From Sphingobacteriales bacterium (lineage in GTDB: Bacteria > Bacteroidota > Bacteroidia > Sphingobacteriales > Sphingobacteriaceae): DNA of 64,000 nucleotides. The stretch's first letter is position 1, and every line of letters begins with the position of its first letter. The notes under the pieces are model-generated. The model searched no databases and had not been told where the DNA came from. It saw only the letters and a program-made list of their open reading frames with translations. The stretch spans positions 1 to 64,000 of the forward strand of contig RDYW01000036.1 in the NCBI GenBank assembly GCA_004293485.1, read 5' to 3'. Of the stretch, positions 8,201 through 16,725 are shown piece by piece. Made by a program: the position numbers and the translations under genes.

Positions 8201-9547
8201 ATGAACACAATGCGAAAGGTAGCGGTAGTAGGTATGGGCGGGGCTTTTCCTACCTGTACCAGTTTAGATGATTTTAGCGATAAAATTTTTGCAAACCAAA
8301 GCCTTATACGCGAGTGGCCCGAAGTGCTTGCCTACGATAAAAAAATACGCTCTACCGTGGCTGGTTATATTACCGAAGCCGAAATGGATTTGGAAATAAT
8401 ATACAGTACCATTTTAGAAAACTACCCCGAAACCTACATTGATAAAAAAAACCGCATCCCCAATATTAATTTGGCTACAGCCGATATTGGCAGTATTTGG
8501 GCAATGCTTGGCACACAAGATGCCATAAAAATGGCGGGCTGGAGCAACGAAGAAACACAATCAGAAAACACAGGCGTAGTAATAGGTAGCGGTGCTGGCG
8601 GAAACGTAATTTTACGCAACGCGTGGCATAATTTTTACCAATTAGGCAAAAAAACCCGTTTAGCGGGTTCGCATACGGTAGATAGAAGTATGCCTTACCG
8701 CGAAGTAGCCAACGTAAGTTGCCTCATAAAAAACCGTGGCGTAGCCGAAACCATAGGCTCGGCCTGTGCAACAGGTTTAGGTAATATTGGACATGCCTAC
8801 CGATTAATAAAATTTGGCTTGCAAGATAGGGTAATTGCTGGCGGTGTTGAGGGTACATCGCTCGAAACTTTTATAGGTTTTGATGCCATGCAAGTGCTGA
8901 GCAAAAATTTTAGCCCAACACAAAGCTCACGCCCGTTTGATAGTAACCGCAATGGTTTTGTATGTAGTTTTGGTAGCGGCATTATTGCCCTCGAAGAGTA
9001 CGAAATGGCCAAAGCCCGTGGCGCACATATTATTGCCGTTATTGATAATTACTTTAACAACAGCGATGGCGATGGCGATATGTTTTACCCATCATTTGCG
9101 GGCCAACAAAGGCTATGGAAAGGCTTATTAAACGATAACACTTTACCCAAACCCGATGTGGTAAAAGTACACGGCACATCAACCCCTGCTGGCGATGCCA
9201 TTGAGTTACTAAGTGTTGTAGATACGCTGGGCGAAAGTGGATACCACATTGCGGCACCAAAATCGCAGTTTGGGCACATGCTGGGTGCAGCAGGTTCGGT
9301 AGAGTTTATAACTGCTTTATTAATGCTGCAAGAACAAAAAGTATTGCCCTGCCTAAACTCCGATAACCTAAATACCGAGCTAGAGAATTTTCAATTACAG
9401 CCTAATTGGCAAGGGCCTAAAAACCCGTTTTCGCATTACCGCCATTTGCTGCCACAGCAAAGTTTTGCGAAAGAAATTAACCGCATTGTGTGTTTAAATT
9501 ATGGTTTTGGCGGTACTAATAGTGCAATTTCTATTTCGAAAGATTAA
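8201..9547 (+). CDS. Beta-ketoacyl-ACP synthase (FabF/PKS-like)
   Basis: This 448-residue thiolase-fold condensing enzyme keeps the KAS I/II catalytic set: Cys189 in GSACATG, His324 in VKVHGTSTPAGDA, and Lys354 and His359 in KSQFGHMLGAAGS. C-terminal GFGGTNSA is also present. It should therefore be an active decarboxylating condensing enzyme. The N-terminus VAVVGMGGAFP is closer to polyketide/PUFA-synthase ketosynthases than to housekeeping FabF. It starts 4 nt after the ACP-like gene; a fabH lies separately at 33592. The cassette has no visible reductase, acyltransferase or thioesterase, so it would borrow these. The product is unknown; a specialised lipid head or tail is my inference. Confidence 0.85.
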   Translation: MNTMRKVAVVGMGGAFPTCTSLDDFSDKIFANQSLIREWPEVLAYDKKIRSTVAGYITEAEMDLEIIYSTILENYPETYIDKKNRIPNINLATADIGSIWAMLGTQDAIKMAGWSNEETQSENTGVVIGSGAGGNVILRNAWHNFYQLGKKTRLAGSHTVDRSMPYREVANVSCLIKNRGVAETIGSACATGLGNIGHAYRLIKFGLQDRVIAGGVEGTSLETFIGFDAMQVLSKNFSPTQSSRPFDSNRNGFVCSFGSGIIALEEYEMAKARGAHIIAVIDNYFNNSDGDGDMFYPSFAGQQRLWKGLLNDNTLPKPDVVKVHGTSTPAGDAIELLSVVDTLGESGYHIAAPKSQFGHMLGAAGSVEFITALLMLQEQKVLPCLNSDNLNTELENFQLQPNWQGPKNPFSHYRHLLPQQSFAKEINRIVCLNYGFGGTNSAISISKD

Positions 9548-9604
9548 TTAAACAATCTAAAGTTAGCAACAAATTTAGCACAGCACCGTAACCAACATAA
9601 ACCA

Positions 9605-12064
9605 ATGAAATATAAAAATATCAGAGAAGAGGAACTTAAAAATAAAGTAGGTGCCGACTGGTTTAAAACATACGATACTACCGAGATTTTGGGTAACGTA
9701 GATTTTACAGTTTTCCCAAAACAAAACAACATTTTTGGGCGTACACCGCTACTTTGGGCCGAAGCCAAAACTGGCAATTTTGACGTTACAACAATGTTTG
9801 TTCAACTGGTACTTACCATAGGCAAAGCCCGAACTTTTGACAAAACTTTGCCCCCTGCATTTTTAGGGGCTTTTGATTTCAAAAAAATTGCCTTCGTACC
9901 ATACATAAGCATTCAAGATATTTTTTACATCAACGACTTTAACTGGAACGTAACACCAAGCAACCACGAAACAAAAGAATTTAAACTTATAAAAAACAGA
10001 ATTGAAACTACACTAAAACAAAACACCTACATATACGATTACCAAGCCGACGAAAAAGACCTTAAAACATTTATTACCAATAACATTGCAAATTCAACAG
10101 AAACAAATAAGGTAAAAATTGATAAAAATAATTTTATACCAATTTACCTGCGTTGGCTTGAAATTGTAAAACCAATAATTGACGTTAATTGGGACGACCT
10201 AAAAAAAGCAAATATTTTAGATAATGATTTTTATTTAGCCGACTTGTTTGTAGATGATAAAGACACGCATAAAATAGACGACGATACAACCATACGAGAT
10301 AATTTATTTGTTATTTTTCAAAACCAAGGCTATAAAATTGAAAAAGAAAACATCAAGCAAATGTTTGATGCCACTATAAATATTAAAAACAAAGAAACCT
10401 ATACCCAGTTTTGGAAACGCTATAAAAGGCCGCCAGTAGTAGAATTTCAGAACTATATTATCGAACGAAGAGATTTACTGGTTCCGCAAGACATCCGCGA
10501 ACGCAAAGGAGCTTTTTTTACACCTAGGCAATGGGTAGAACTTTCGCAAGAATACCTAGCCGATTATTTGGGCGAAAACTGGCAAGACGAATATTATATT
10601 TGGGATTGTGCTGCTGGCACTGGTAACCTTTTGGCTGGGCTTACCAACAAATACAATATTTGGGCAAGCACCCTCGACCAAGCAGATGTAAAAGTAATGC
10701 ACAACCGAATTGAACACGGTGCAATATTATTACAAAACCACGTTTTTCAGTTCGATTTTTTGAACGACGATTTTTCTAAACTTCCTCAAGGTTTGCAAGA
10801 AATTTTGAATGATGAAAACAAAAGGAAAAAACTTATTATTTTTATTAATCCACCTTATGCGGAAGCAGCAAGCAAGGGAACTATTTCTAATACTGGTACA
10901 AATAAGACTGATGTTGCAGTAACAACAATGATTTATAATAAATATAAAAATAAAATAGGTATAGGTGGACGTGAATTGTTTGTGCAATTTCTTACAAGAA
11001 TTTATGCAGAAATACCGAATGTAGTGCTTGCAGAATTTTCAACTTTGAAAATTCTGCAAGCACCAAATTTTTTAGAATTTCGTGAGTTTTACCAAGCTAA
11101 ACTCGAAAAAATTTTTTTGGTTCAGGCAGATTCATTTGACAATGTAAAAGGTAAATTTCCAATAGGATTTTTTATTTGGAATACAGATAAAAAAGAAAGA
11201 TTTGAGAATATTGAAGCAGACATTTATGATTCCAAAGGAGAATTTATTGGAAATAAAAATTTATACAATTCTTCAAGATTAAAATCAATAAACGATTGGC
11301 TAATTACAACAAGAAATAGACATAATGAGGTAAATATTGGCTTTCTTTCTGCAAAAGGTAACGATTTTCAAAATGTAAATTTTATTTTTATCATTAATGA
11401 AAAAAATCAATTACCTCACCCTCGTGGAACTTGGATAACAGATAAAAATATTATAGAAGTTTCAATTTATGTTACTGTAAGACATATTATTCCTTCAACT
11501 TGGCTGAATGATAGAGACCAATTTATTTTTCCAAATGATGGTTGGAAAACTGATATAGAGTTTAAAAATGATTGCTTAACATTTACACTGTTCGACAATT
11601 GCAATACAATTCAATCAAAGTTTGGGGTAAATTATTGGATACCATTTACCGAAAGCGAAGTAAACGCCAAAGAAAAGTTTGAAAGCAATTTTATGAGTGA
11701 TTTTATAAAAGGTAAAATAAAATCGGAAAAAGAGGCAATTAATTTATTTGACCAAGAAAATCATAGCAATCCTAAAAATAAAGGGTTAAACAATGTTTTG
11801 CAATTTTCAACCGAAGCACATGAGGTTTTTGATGCAGGTAAAGAACTTTGGAAATATTATCACCAGCAAAAAGATATTAACGTAAATGCGGGATTGTATG
11901 ATATTAAAGCATATTTTCAGGGGCGCAACCACAAAGGACGAATGAATGCAAAAAGTACAAACGAAAAATATACGGAACTAATGGGCAACTTGCGCCAAAA
12001 ACTAAATATACTATCTGATAAAATAACACCTAAAATTTACGTTTACGAATTTTTAAAACAATAA
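9605..12064 (+). CDS. Type IIG-like restriction endonuclease/N6-adenine methyltransferase
   Basis: This 819-residue single-chain enzyme appears to combine cleavage, methylation and target recognition. The N-terminus has a PD-(D/E)XK-like block (VDFTV...LLWAEAKTG, with Glu53 and Lys55). The central part has an adenine methyltransferase fold: FTPRQWVELSQ, then motif I DCAAGTGN (334-341) and motif IV NPPY (415-418). The C-terminal third is the likely target-recognition domain. No separate S or R subunit gene is adjacent. The coding sequence is mosaic: about 10800-11640 runs near 22-30% GC, while parts of both flanks reach about 35-45%, suggesting recombination of the recognition region. It protects against foreign DNA; the recognition site cannot be read from sequence. 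Confidence 0.85.
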   Translation: MKYKNIREEELKNKVGADWFKTYDTTEILGNVDFTVFPKQNNIFGRTPLLWAEAKTGNFDVTTMFVQLVLTIGKARTFDKTLPPAFLGAFDFKKIAFVPYISIQDIFYINDFNWNVTPSNHETKEFKLIKNRIETTLKQNTYIYDYQADEKDLKTFITNNIANSTETNKVKIDKNNFIPIYLRWLEIVKPIIDVNWDDLKKANILDNDFYLADLFVDDKDTHKIDDDTTIRDNLFVIFQNQGYKIEKENIKQMFDATINIKNKETYTQFWKRYKRPPVVEFQNYIIERRDLLVPQDIRERKGAFFTPRQWVELSQEYLADYLGENWQDEYYIWDCAAGTGNLLAGLTNKYNIWASTLDQADVKVMHNRIEHGAILLQNHVFQFDFLNDDFSKLPQGLQEILNDENKRKKLIIFINPPYAEAASKGTISNTGTNKTDVAVTTMIYNKYKNKIGIGGRELFVQFLTRIYAEIPNVVLAEFSTLKILQAPNFLEFREFYQAKLEKIFLVQADSFDNVKGKFPIGFFIWNTDKKERFENIEADIYDSKGEFIGNKNLYNSSRLKSINDWLITTRNRHNEVNIGFLSAKGNDFQNVNFIFIINEKNQLPHPRGTWITDKNIIEVSIYVTVRHIIPSTWLNDRDQFIFPNDGWKTDIEFKNDCLTFTLFDNCNTIQSKFGVNYWIPFTESEVNAKEKFESNFMSDFIKGKIKSEKEAINLFDQENHSNPKNKGLNNVLQFSTEAHEVFDAGKELWKYYHQQKDINVNAGLYDIKAYFQGRNHKGRMNAKSTNEKYTELMGNLRQKLNILSDKITPKIYVYEFLKQ

Positions 12065-12111
12065 AAAAAACCTTAGTTCGATTATTAATTTTATTTCAAT
12101 TTATTTTTTTG

Positions 12112-12140
12112 TCCGTGGTTGGTGGCACACCAACTACGGA
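12112..12140. repeat. Imperfect 13-bp hairpin after the restriction-modification gene
   Basis: TCCGTGGTTGGTG (12112-12124) and CACCAACTACGGA (12128-12140) pair with one mismatch around a 3-nt loop. It lies 48 nt past the restriction-modification gene stop. No T-run follows on either strand, so an intrinsic terminator is not well supported. A small intergenic palindrome is the safer description. Confidence 0.55.
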
Positions 12141-12163
12141 AACTAAACGTACACGGTTTATTT

Positions 12164-12315
12164 GCGTTAACGATTGCAGCGGCGTCCTTTTTTTTGCCAA
12201 AACTCCCCTTGGGGGTTGGGGGCTTAAAAACAAAAAAAAGATACTTGCCTGCTGGCAAACAGGTAGCGGAAAGCGTGTTACCTTGCCTACCGGCAGGCAG
12301 GAAACGCCCTAATCA
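12164..12315. repeat. Structured intergenic repeat, copy 2
   Basis: This copy lies between the restriction-modification gene and hemCD and matches copy 1 (2356-2515) in the same orientation. GCGTTAACGATTGCAGCGG opens it and GAAACGCCCTAATCA closes it. The GATACTTGCCTGCTGGCAA and GTGTTACCTTGCCTACCGG segments are nearly identical to copy 1. The variable arm differs in sequence but still pairs (CCTTTTTTTT with AAAAAAAAG), the pattern expected if structure is conserved. Confidence 0.85.
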
Positions 12316-12375
12316 ATTTTAAAACAATATTTAATTATCGTATTTGGCGGGTTTAAAAGGATAAAGCAAGCATTT

Positions 12376-12403
12376 TTAGCCAAAAATTTAATTTTTTGGC
12401 TAA
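12376..12403. terminator. 11-bp hairpin between convergent genes
   Basis: TTAGCCAAAAA and TTTTTGGCTAA form a perfect 11-bp stem with a 6-nt loop, 23 nt past the hemCD stop. It sits between the convergent restriction-modification and hemCD genes and could end either transcript. No long U-tract follows outside the stem, so efficiency is uncertain. Confidence 0.45.
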
Positions 12404-12426
12404 TTGATAAATAGTTTTTTTATTGC

Positions 12427-14013
12427 CTACACATCTATCCCAAAAATTACTTCTGCCAAGCCTATTTCATCGGGCGAAGCTGGCAGTAAGTAAGGTACAT
12501 TCATTTCATCAAATTTATTGCCTGTGGCTTTTCCAATGGCTACAATTTTTTGGCCTGGTTGTAAAAGGTTTTCGGTAAAATATGCATCTACATTTGATGG
12601 GCTTGTAAACACGAGTACGTTGGCGTAAGTGGGTGCAATATTATCTTCTAAAATGGTTTCGTAAACGGCAAGGTCGAGTATTTGGGTATCGGCAGATAAC
12701 GCTTTTTGTATGGTGCGTAACGATTGTTCGGCCGATGGAAATAAAATATGTTGGCCATTGGCTATGGCGGCAAAATCTTGTGCTATATCGGCGGTATCGT
12801 TGCTTTGCCCAACAAAATCAACCTTTTTACCTAGTTGTTTTAAGGCTTCTTCGCTGCCACGGCCTATTACACCAAACTTTATTTCTTTAGGTAAGATGGG
12901 GGCTAAAGCAAAAAAATATTCGATGCCGTTTTTACTGTTAAAAAATACCCAATCGAGGTTTCTAAAAATGTACGAATCTAATTTATTTATAGTGGCAACG
13001 GTGCGTATTAATGATTTTGCCTCTAGTTGTATGTTATTTTTGGCTAACGATTTAGCAAAATAACTGTGCTGGTTAATCTCGCGTGATATAAAAACTTTTT
13101 TGGGAAACCTTCGGCTAGCAATATCAAATTTGGCCACAATTTTTTCGGCCAAGCCTTCGGTAGTTTTTGCTTTAAGGTATAACCTATCCGGAAACTGGTG
13201 GGCTTCATCGGCTTTGCTTGTCCATACTTCAAATATATTTTCGTTTTTTTGGCAATAACAGCCTAGTGGGGCATGGCATCCACCATCTAAAAGGTTAAGT
13301 ACTTTACGTTCTACGGCAATAACTTCGGCCACAGCCACATTGTTTAATGGCTGCAAAAGGTCAAAAAGTTGTTTATTGTTTTCTTTAATTTGTATGGCCA
13401 GTACGCCTTGTGCGGGCGAAGGCACCATTTCGGCATTGGGTTCTATAATTTCTTGGTGAAACTCCGATAAGTCGATGCCTAGCCTTGCTACACCAGCTCT
13501 TGCTATTACGATGGCATCGTAATTTTCGTCGCGTAGTTTTTGTATGCGTGTAGGTACATTGCCACGTAGGTTTTCTATTTCAATATCGGGCCTTATTGAT
13601 AGCAGTTGCGCCTGTCGGCGGTTTGATGATGTGCCTACTACGCCATTGTGTTTTATGGATAGTTTTTTGGATGTATCTACACAATCTTTTAATATCAATA
13701 TCAATTCTGAAGCATCTTCACGCTGGCTTACAGCGGCTATAATTAAACCTTCGGGGTTTTGGGTGGGTAAATCTTTGTGCGAGTGTACGGCCAAATCAAT
13801 TTCGCCGGTTAATAATTGTTCTTCAAGTTCTTGGGTAAAAAAGCCTTTTCCTTCCAGTTTATCAAGCCTAAGGTTTAATATGCTATCGCCTTGTGTTTTA
13901 ATAATTTTTAGTTCGGCTTTAACATTAATTTCGGCCAATTTATCTTTAACATAATTGGCTTGCCATAATGCCAAATCGCTACCGCGGGTGCCTATAATTA
14001 TTTTTTTATCCAC
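12427..14013 (-). CDS. hemCD: Porphobilinogen deaminase/uroporphyrinogen-III synthase fusion
   Basis: The first 300 or so of 528 residues are porphobilinogen deaminase (HemC). It starts IIIGTRGSDLALWQA and carries Cys246 in LDGGCHAPLG, the attachment site of the dipyrromethane cofactor. From about residue 305 (KKVFISRE) the chain becomes HemD-like, with VFFNSKNGIEYF and VFTSPSNVDAYF blocks typical of uroporphyrinogen-III synthase. The fusion would channel unstable hydroxymethylbilane from one active site to the next. It lies 84 nt after hemA on the same strand. Fused HemCD is known in some Bacteroidota. HemD sequences vary greatly, so the second assignment rests on position and these motifs. 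Confidence 0.92.
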   Translation of the reverse strand: MDKKIIIGTRGSDLALWQANYVKDKLAEINVKAELKIIKTQGDSILNLRLDKLEGKGFFTQELEEQLLTGEIDLAVHSHKDLPTQNPEGLIIAAVSQREDASELILILKDCVDTSKKLSIKHNGVVGTSSNRRQAQLLSIRPDIEIENLRGNVPTRIQKLRDENYDAIVIARAGVARLGIDLSEFHQEIIEPNAEMVPSPAQGVLAIQIKENNKQLFDLLQPLNNVAVAEVIAVERKVLNLLDGGCHAPLGCYCQKNENIFEVWTSKADEAHQFPDRLYLKAKTTEGLAEKIVAKFDIASRRFPKKVFISREINQHSYFAKSLAKNNIQLEAKSLIRTVATINKLDSYIFRNLDWVFFNSKNGIEYFFALAPILPKEIKFGVIGRGSEEALKQLGKKVDFVGQSNDTADIAQDFAAIANGQHILFPSAEQSLRTIQKALSADTQILDLAVYETILEDNIAPTYANVLVFTSPSNVDAYFTENLLQPGQKIVAIGKATGNKFDEMNVPYLLPASPDEIGLAEVIFGIDV

Positions 14014-14097
14014 ATTAATGGTGTTTTAGGGTGTTTGCAATGGGGCAAAATTGCGACTTATATTGTAAAAACAAAAATGGTAAATGGCAAAGTGTAA

Positions 14098-15327
14098 TCA
14101 ATCGTTATTTACCAAAATCTCTTTAGCCATTAGCATGGGGATGCTGATATATTTTTTTTCTACATAGGTCATAACTTTTTCTAGTACCAATCGTGAGTTA
14201 TCGTCCATGGTGTGTATATCGTTGGCAAATACTGTATGTAATGCCTTATTTTTTATTTCTTTAATTTTTACAGGCACCTCTTTCATGGCTATTTCGATAC
14301 GGCGTTGTTTTAAAACGGGTCTAAATTCTTTAAGATTTTTTTCGATAATACTTTCGCCGTTAATTAATTCTTGAAAACGTTCTTGCTTATTTTTTTCGGC
14401 AATATCTTGCAGGTCGGATACTTCAATAAAATTAACTTTGTTTTGTAAAAGTACTTCGGGGGCAGTATCGTTAGGAAGTGCTAAATCAACAATTACTTTT
14501 TGGTTAGTTTCGTTATTTAGTAAAGCGGTGTATATTTCGGGCGTTAAAATAGGCTCGGTAGCCGCGGTGCAGGTAATTATTACATCAAAACCCAATCCAA
14601 AAGTTTTAAGGCTTTCTAAATTGTAGGCATTGCCGCCAAGTTGGTTGGCAAGGTGTTGTGCTTTGCTTAAAGTACGGTTAAAAACCGAAAAGTTGCTGTA
14701 TTTATGTTTTTTAAGGTATTGGGCAATGTTTATATTGGTTTCGCCGGCACCAATAATTAATATGCGGCTGTTTGCTGGCATTTTTAAATCGCGTAGTTTT
14801 CGGTAAGCCAACGATACTACCGAAATGGGATTTTTAGCAATATTGGTGTAAGTATATACTTCTTTTGCTGTTTTTACTACCCGCTCCATTATTAGCCTAA
14901 GATAGTCGCCAGTTAGTTTTTTAACTCGGCAAGCCTCGTAGGCTTTACGCACTTGCGACAAAATTTCTTTTTCGCCCACTACTAAGCTTTCGAGCGAACT
15001 TGCTACACGCATTAAATAATTTAAAGCGGCTTCGTTTTGGTAAACACAACAATCGGCCACCATGATATCTAATTGCAATTTACTTAATGTATCGTTGTGT
15101 AAACTGTTTAAAAAACACTTTACAAACTTTTTATCTAGCTCTTGCTCGGCGGTAAACACAAATTCTACCCGGTTACATGTAGCCAAATAAAATAATTCAG
15201 AAATATCGTATTTATGCTTTATGAAACCTAACTTTTGGTCTAAGGTGGCTTCGTTCAAAACAAGGCATCCCAGCTGTTTTAAATCAATTTGCTTGTGCGT
15301 AAAAGCTATAACCTTCAAAAACTTCAA
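14098..15327 (-). CDS. hemA: Glutamyl-tRNA reductase
   Basis: HemA reduces glutamyl-tRNA to glutamate-1-semialdehyde with NADPH, the committed step of C5-pathway tetrapyrrole synthesis. The 409-residue protein has the catalytic ATCNRVEF motif (Cys51), SLVVGEKEILSQVR and the NADPH-binding stretch ILIIGAGETN. A helical dimerisation domain is at the C-terminus. It is first in a pair with hemCD. A TACTTTTG -7 box about 23 nt upstream suggests a short leader. hemE and hemJ lie 24 kb away in this window; hemL and hemB are not here. Confidence 0.95.
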   Translation of the reverse strand: MKFLKVIAFTHKQIDLKQLGCLVLNEATLDQKLGFIKHKYDISELFYLATCNRVEFVFTAEQELDKKFVKCFLNSLHNDTLSKLQLDIMVADCCVYQNEAALNYLMRVASSLESLVVGEKEILSQVRKAYEACRVKKLTGDYLRLIMERVVKTAKEVYTYTNIAKNPISVVSLAYRKLRDLKMPANSRILIIGAGETNINIAQYLKKHKYSNFSVFNRTLSKAQHLANQLGGNAYNLESLKTFGLGFDVIITCTAATEPILTPEIYTALLNNETNQKVIVDLALPNDTAPEVLLQNKVNFIEVSDLQDIAEKNKQERFQELINGESIIEKNLKEFRPVLKQRRIEIAMKEVPVKIKEIKNKALHTVFANDIHTMDDNSRLVLEKVMTYVEKKYISIPMLMAKEILVNND

Positions 15328-15682
15328 GTGTTTGTAATTTACTATGGCGCAAAAGTATATTTACTGGGGTTTAGTAATGTCAATCGTTTGTAAATTGCAT
15401 TTATTTAGAAGTAATATAAATAAGTTACTTTACATGCTAACAAATTGGCATATAGCGGGTGTAGCGGCATATAAGTGTGATTGCAACTTATTTTTAATGC
15501 CTTAAATTTATTACATTAGGTTTGTAATGTTTTGTATAAGCCGAATAAAAAAAAATAATTATTGTAAAAAATTTCTACAATTTATTTTTACAGTATAATT
15601 TATACAAGTTATAATTTTAATTAACAATTTTTATAAAACTTGTACTGCTGCTTGCTTTATAAAAATACTTTAAGCAATAACC
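15328..15682. other. AT-rich intergenic region, no gene seen
   Basis: Between the 327-residue protein gene and hemA there is 355 nt of AT-rich sequence with no convincing ORF or RNA gene. It contains the hemA -7 box near its left end and a small palindrome (ACATTAggtttgTAATGT, near 15513-15530). Confidence 0.6.
15350..15357 (-). promoter_or_regulatory. Candidate -7 box for hemA
   Basis: The minus strand reads TACTTTTG, matching TAnnTTTG, 23 nt upstream of the hemA ATG. An ATTG at 15384-15381 lies 23 nt further upstream and resembles a -33 TTG element. Confidence 0.45.
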
Positions 15683-16666
15683 CTAGGCCACAATGGGTGC
15701 TTTTACCTTTTCGTATTCTACAAATTTATCTTCATCATCAAATAAATAGCTTATAGGAAGCTGTGGGTTTTTAATAATTTGGAGCAGTAGTATTTGCCAA
15801 CGTTTCCAAAAGTTTTCGAGCACTTGGGCATACACTTTGGGCTGCCACTCATCAAAAATTGGCTTATTGCTCATACCTTGTAAGGGCATTGCACTAATAA
15901 ATACGTGTGTATTGGTAGGTATAATGTGGTACTGTGGCAAGCGGTTAAAAAGATATGCCGAATAAAAAACCTTAGCCGATAGTTCTTCAAACTGTATGGG
16001 GTGTAGGGTTTTGCCCTCTATTTTATTTAATATAGCTTGGTGATAATTACGGTTTAAGCCATTATCTTGCAGGTTAATAATTAGGCCAAAATTATACATC
16101 CGTAACGAAAACGTAAGCGTATTTATTTCATCGCGGTAGGTAAATTCATTGGTTGGGTTATTTACTTGAAACAAAAAAATACTGTATGGTTTAAAATCTT
16201 CGAACTCGATAGGCTGTGTAATAGATTGCAACATGCTATGCAGGTGAGCAAATTTATGTATAAGCCCTTGCGACATATTAAAGCCGTCGGCCGAGGCATG
16301 GTTTTGCTTAATAGCTGCTTGTAATTCGTTAAAAATAATACCGTAAACAATTTTACCAGCCCATTGAAATAGTTGTATTTCGGAGATGTTTTTAAGCCCT
16401 TGGTAGCCTTGTTGTAAGGCAGTATGTAGGTTTAATTCTAGTGTATCTAAATATTTTTTAGTGGCTTCGCACACGGGTATTTGTATATCGGCGTAACTAA
16501 GCATACGTTCGTCGAGCATTTTAAATGGCCTATCTAGCAGGTTATATTGCTGTATAAGCCATGCCGGAAACACGGTAATTTTAGGTGTATTTAATACTTG
16601 ATGGCCACTTAAAAAGCAATGTTTATTATCGAAAGTAAATTTTTGGAAAGGTTTATAAAGTTGCAT
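15683..16666 (-). CDS. Hypothetical protein of unknown function
   Basis: This 327-residue soluble-looking protein has no signal peptide and no transmembrane helix that I can see. It starts with a short beta-like stretch and NKHCFLSGHQ, then is largely helical and aromatic-rich. I recognise no catalytic motif. It is the last gene of a probable minus-strand group glgB - DUF58 - this gene (59-nt gap), which may suggest a shared regulon but not a function. The reading frame is intact and codon use matches its neighbours, so it is very probably a real gene. Confidence 0.75.
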   Translation of the reverse strand: MQLYKPFQKFTFDNKHCFLSGHQVLNTPKITVFPAWLIQQYNLLDRPFKMLDERMLSYADIQIPVCEATKKYLDTLELNLHTALQQGYQGLKNISEIQLFQWAGKIVYGIIFNELQAAIKQNHASADGFNMSQGLIHKFAHLHSMLQSITQPIEFEDFKPYSIFLFQVNNPTNEFTYRDEINTLTFSLRMYNFGLIINLQDNGLNRNYHQAILNKIEGKTLHPIQFEELSAKVFYSAYLFNRLPQYHIIPTNTHVFISAMPLQGMSNKPIFDEWQPKVYAQVLENFWKRWQILLLQIIKNPQLPISYLFDDEDKFVEYEKVKAPIVA

Positions 16667-16725
16667 AAGCCAAAATAGTATAACTATATTAAGTATTGAT
16701 TTTTTTTGTTTTGCTCGAAATATTT

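Noticed and set aside
9605-12064. Mobile genetic island carrying the restriction-modification gene
   Set aside because: There is no integrase, transposase, tRNA or direct repeat at the borders. The repeat at 12164 also occurs in ordinary gaps, so it does not mark an insertion.
12109-12322. 67-residue ORFs over the restriction-modification downstream region
   Set aside because: They translate the structured repeat and hairpin DNA. The peptides are low in plausibility and two overlapping frames exist, so the region is non-coding.
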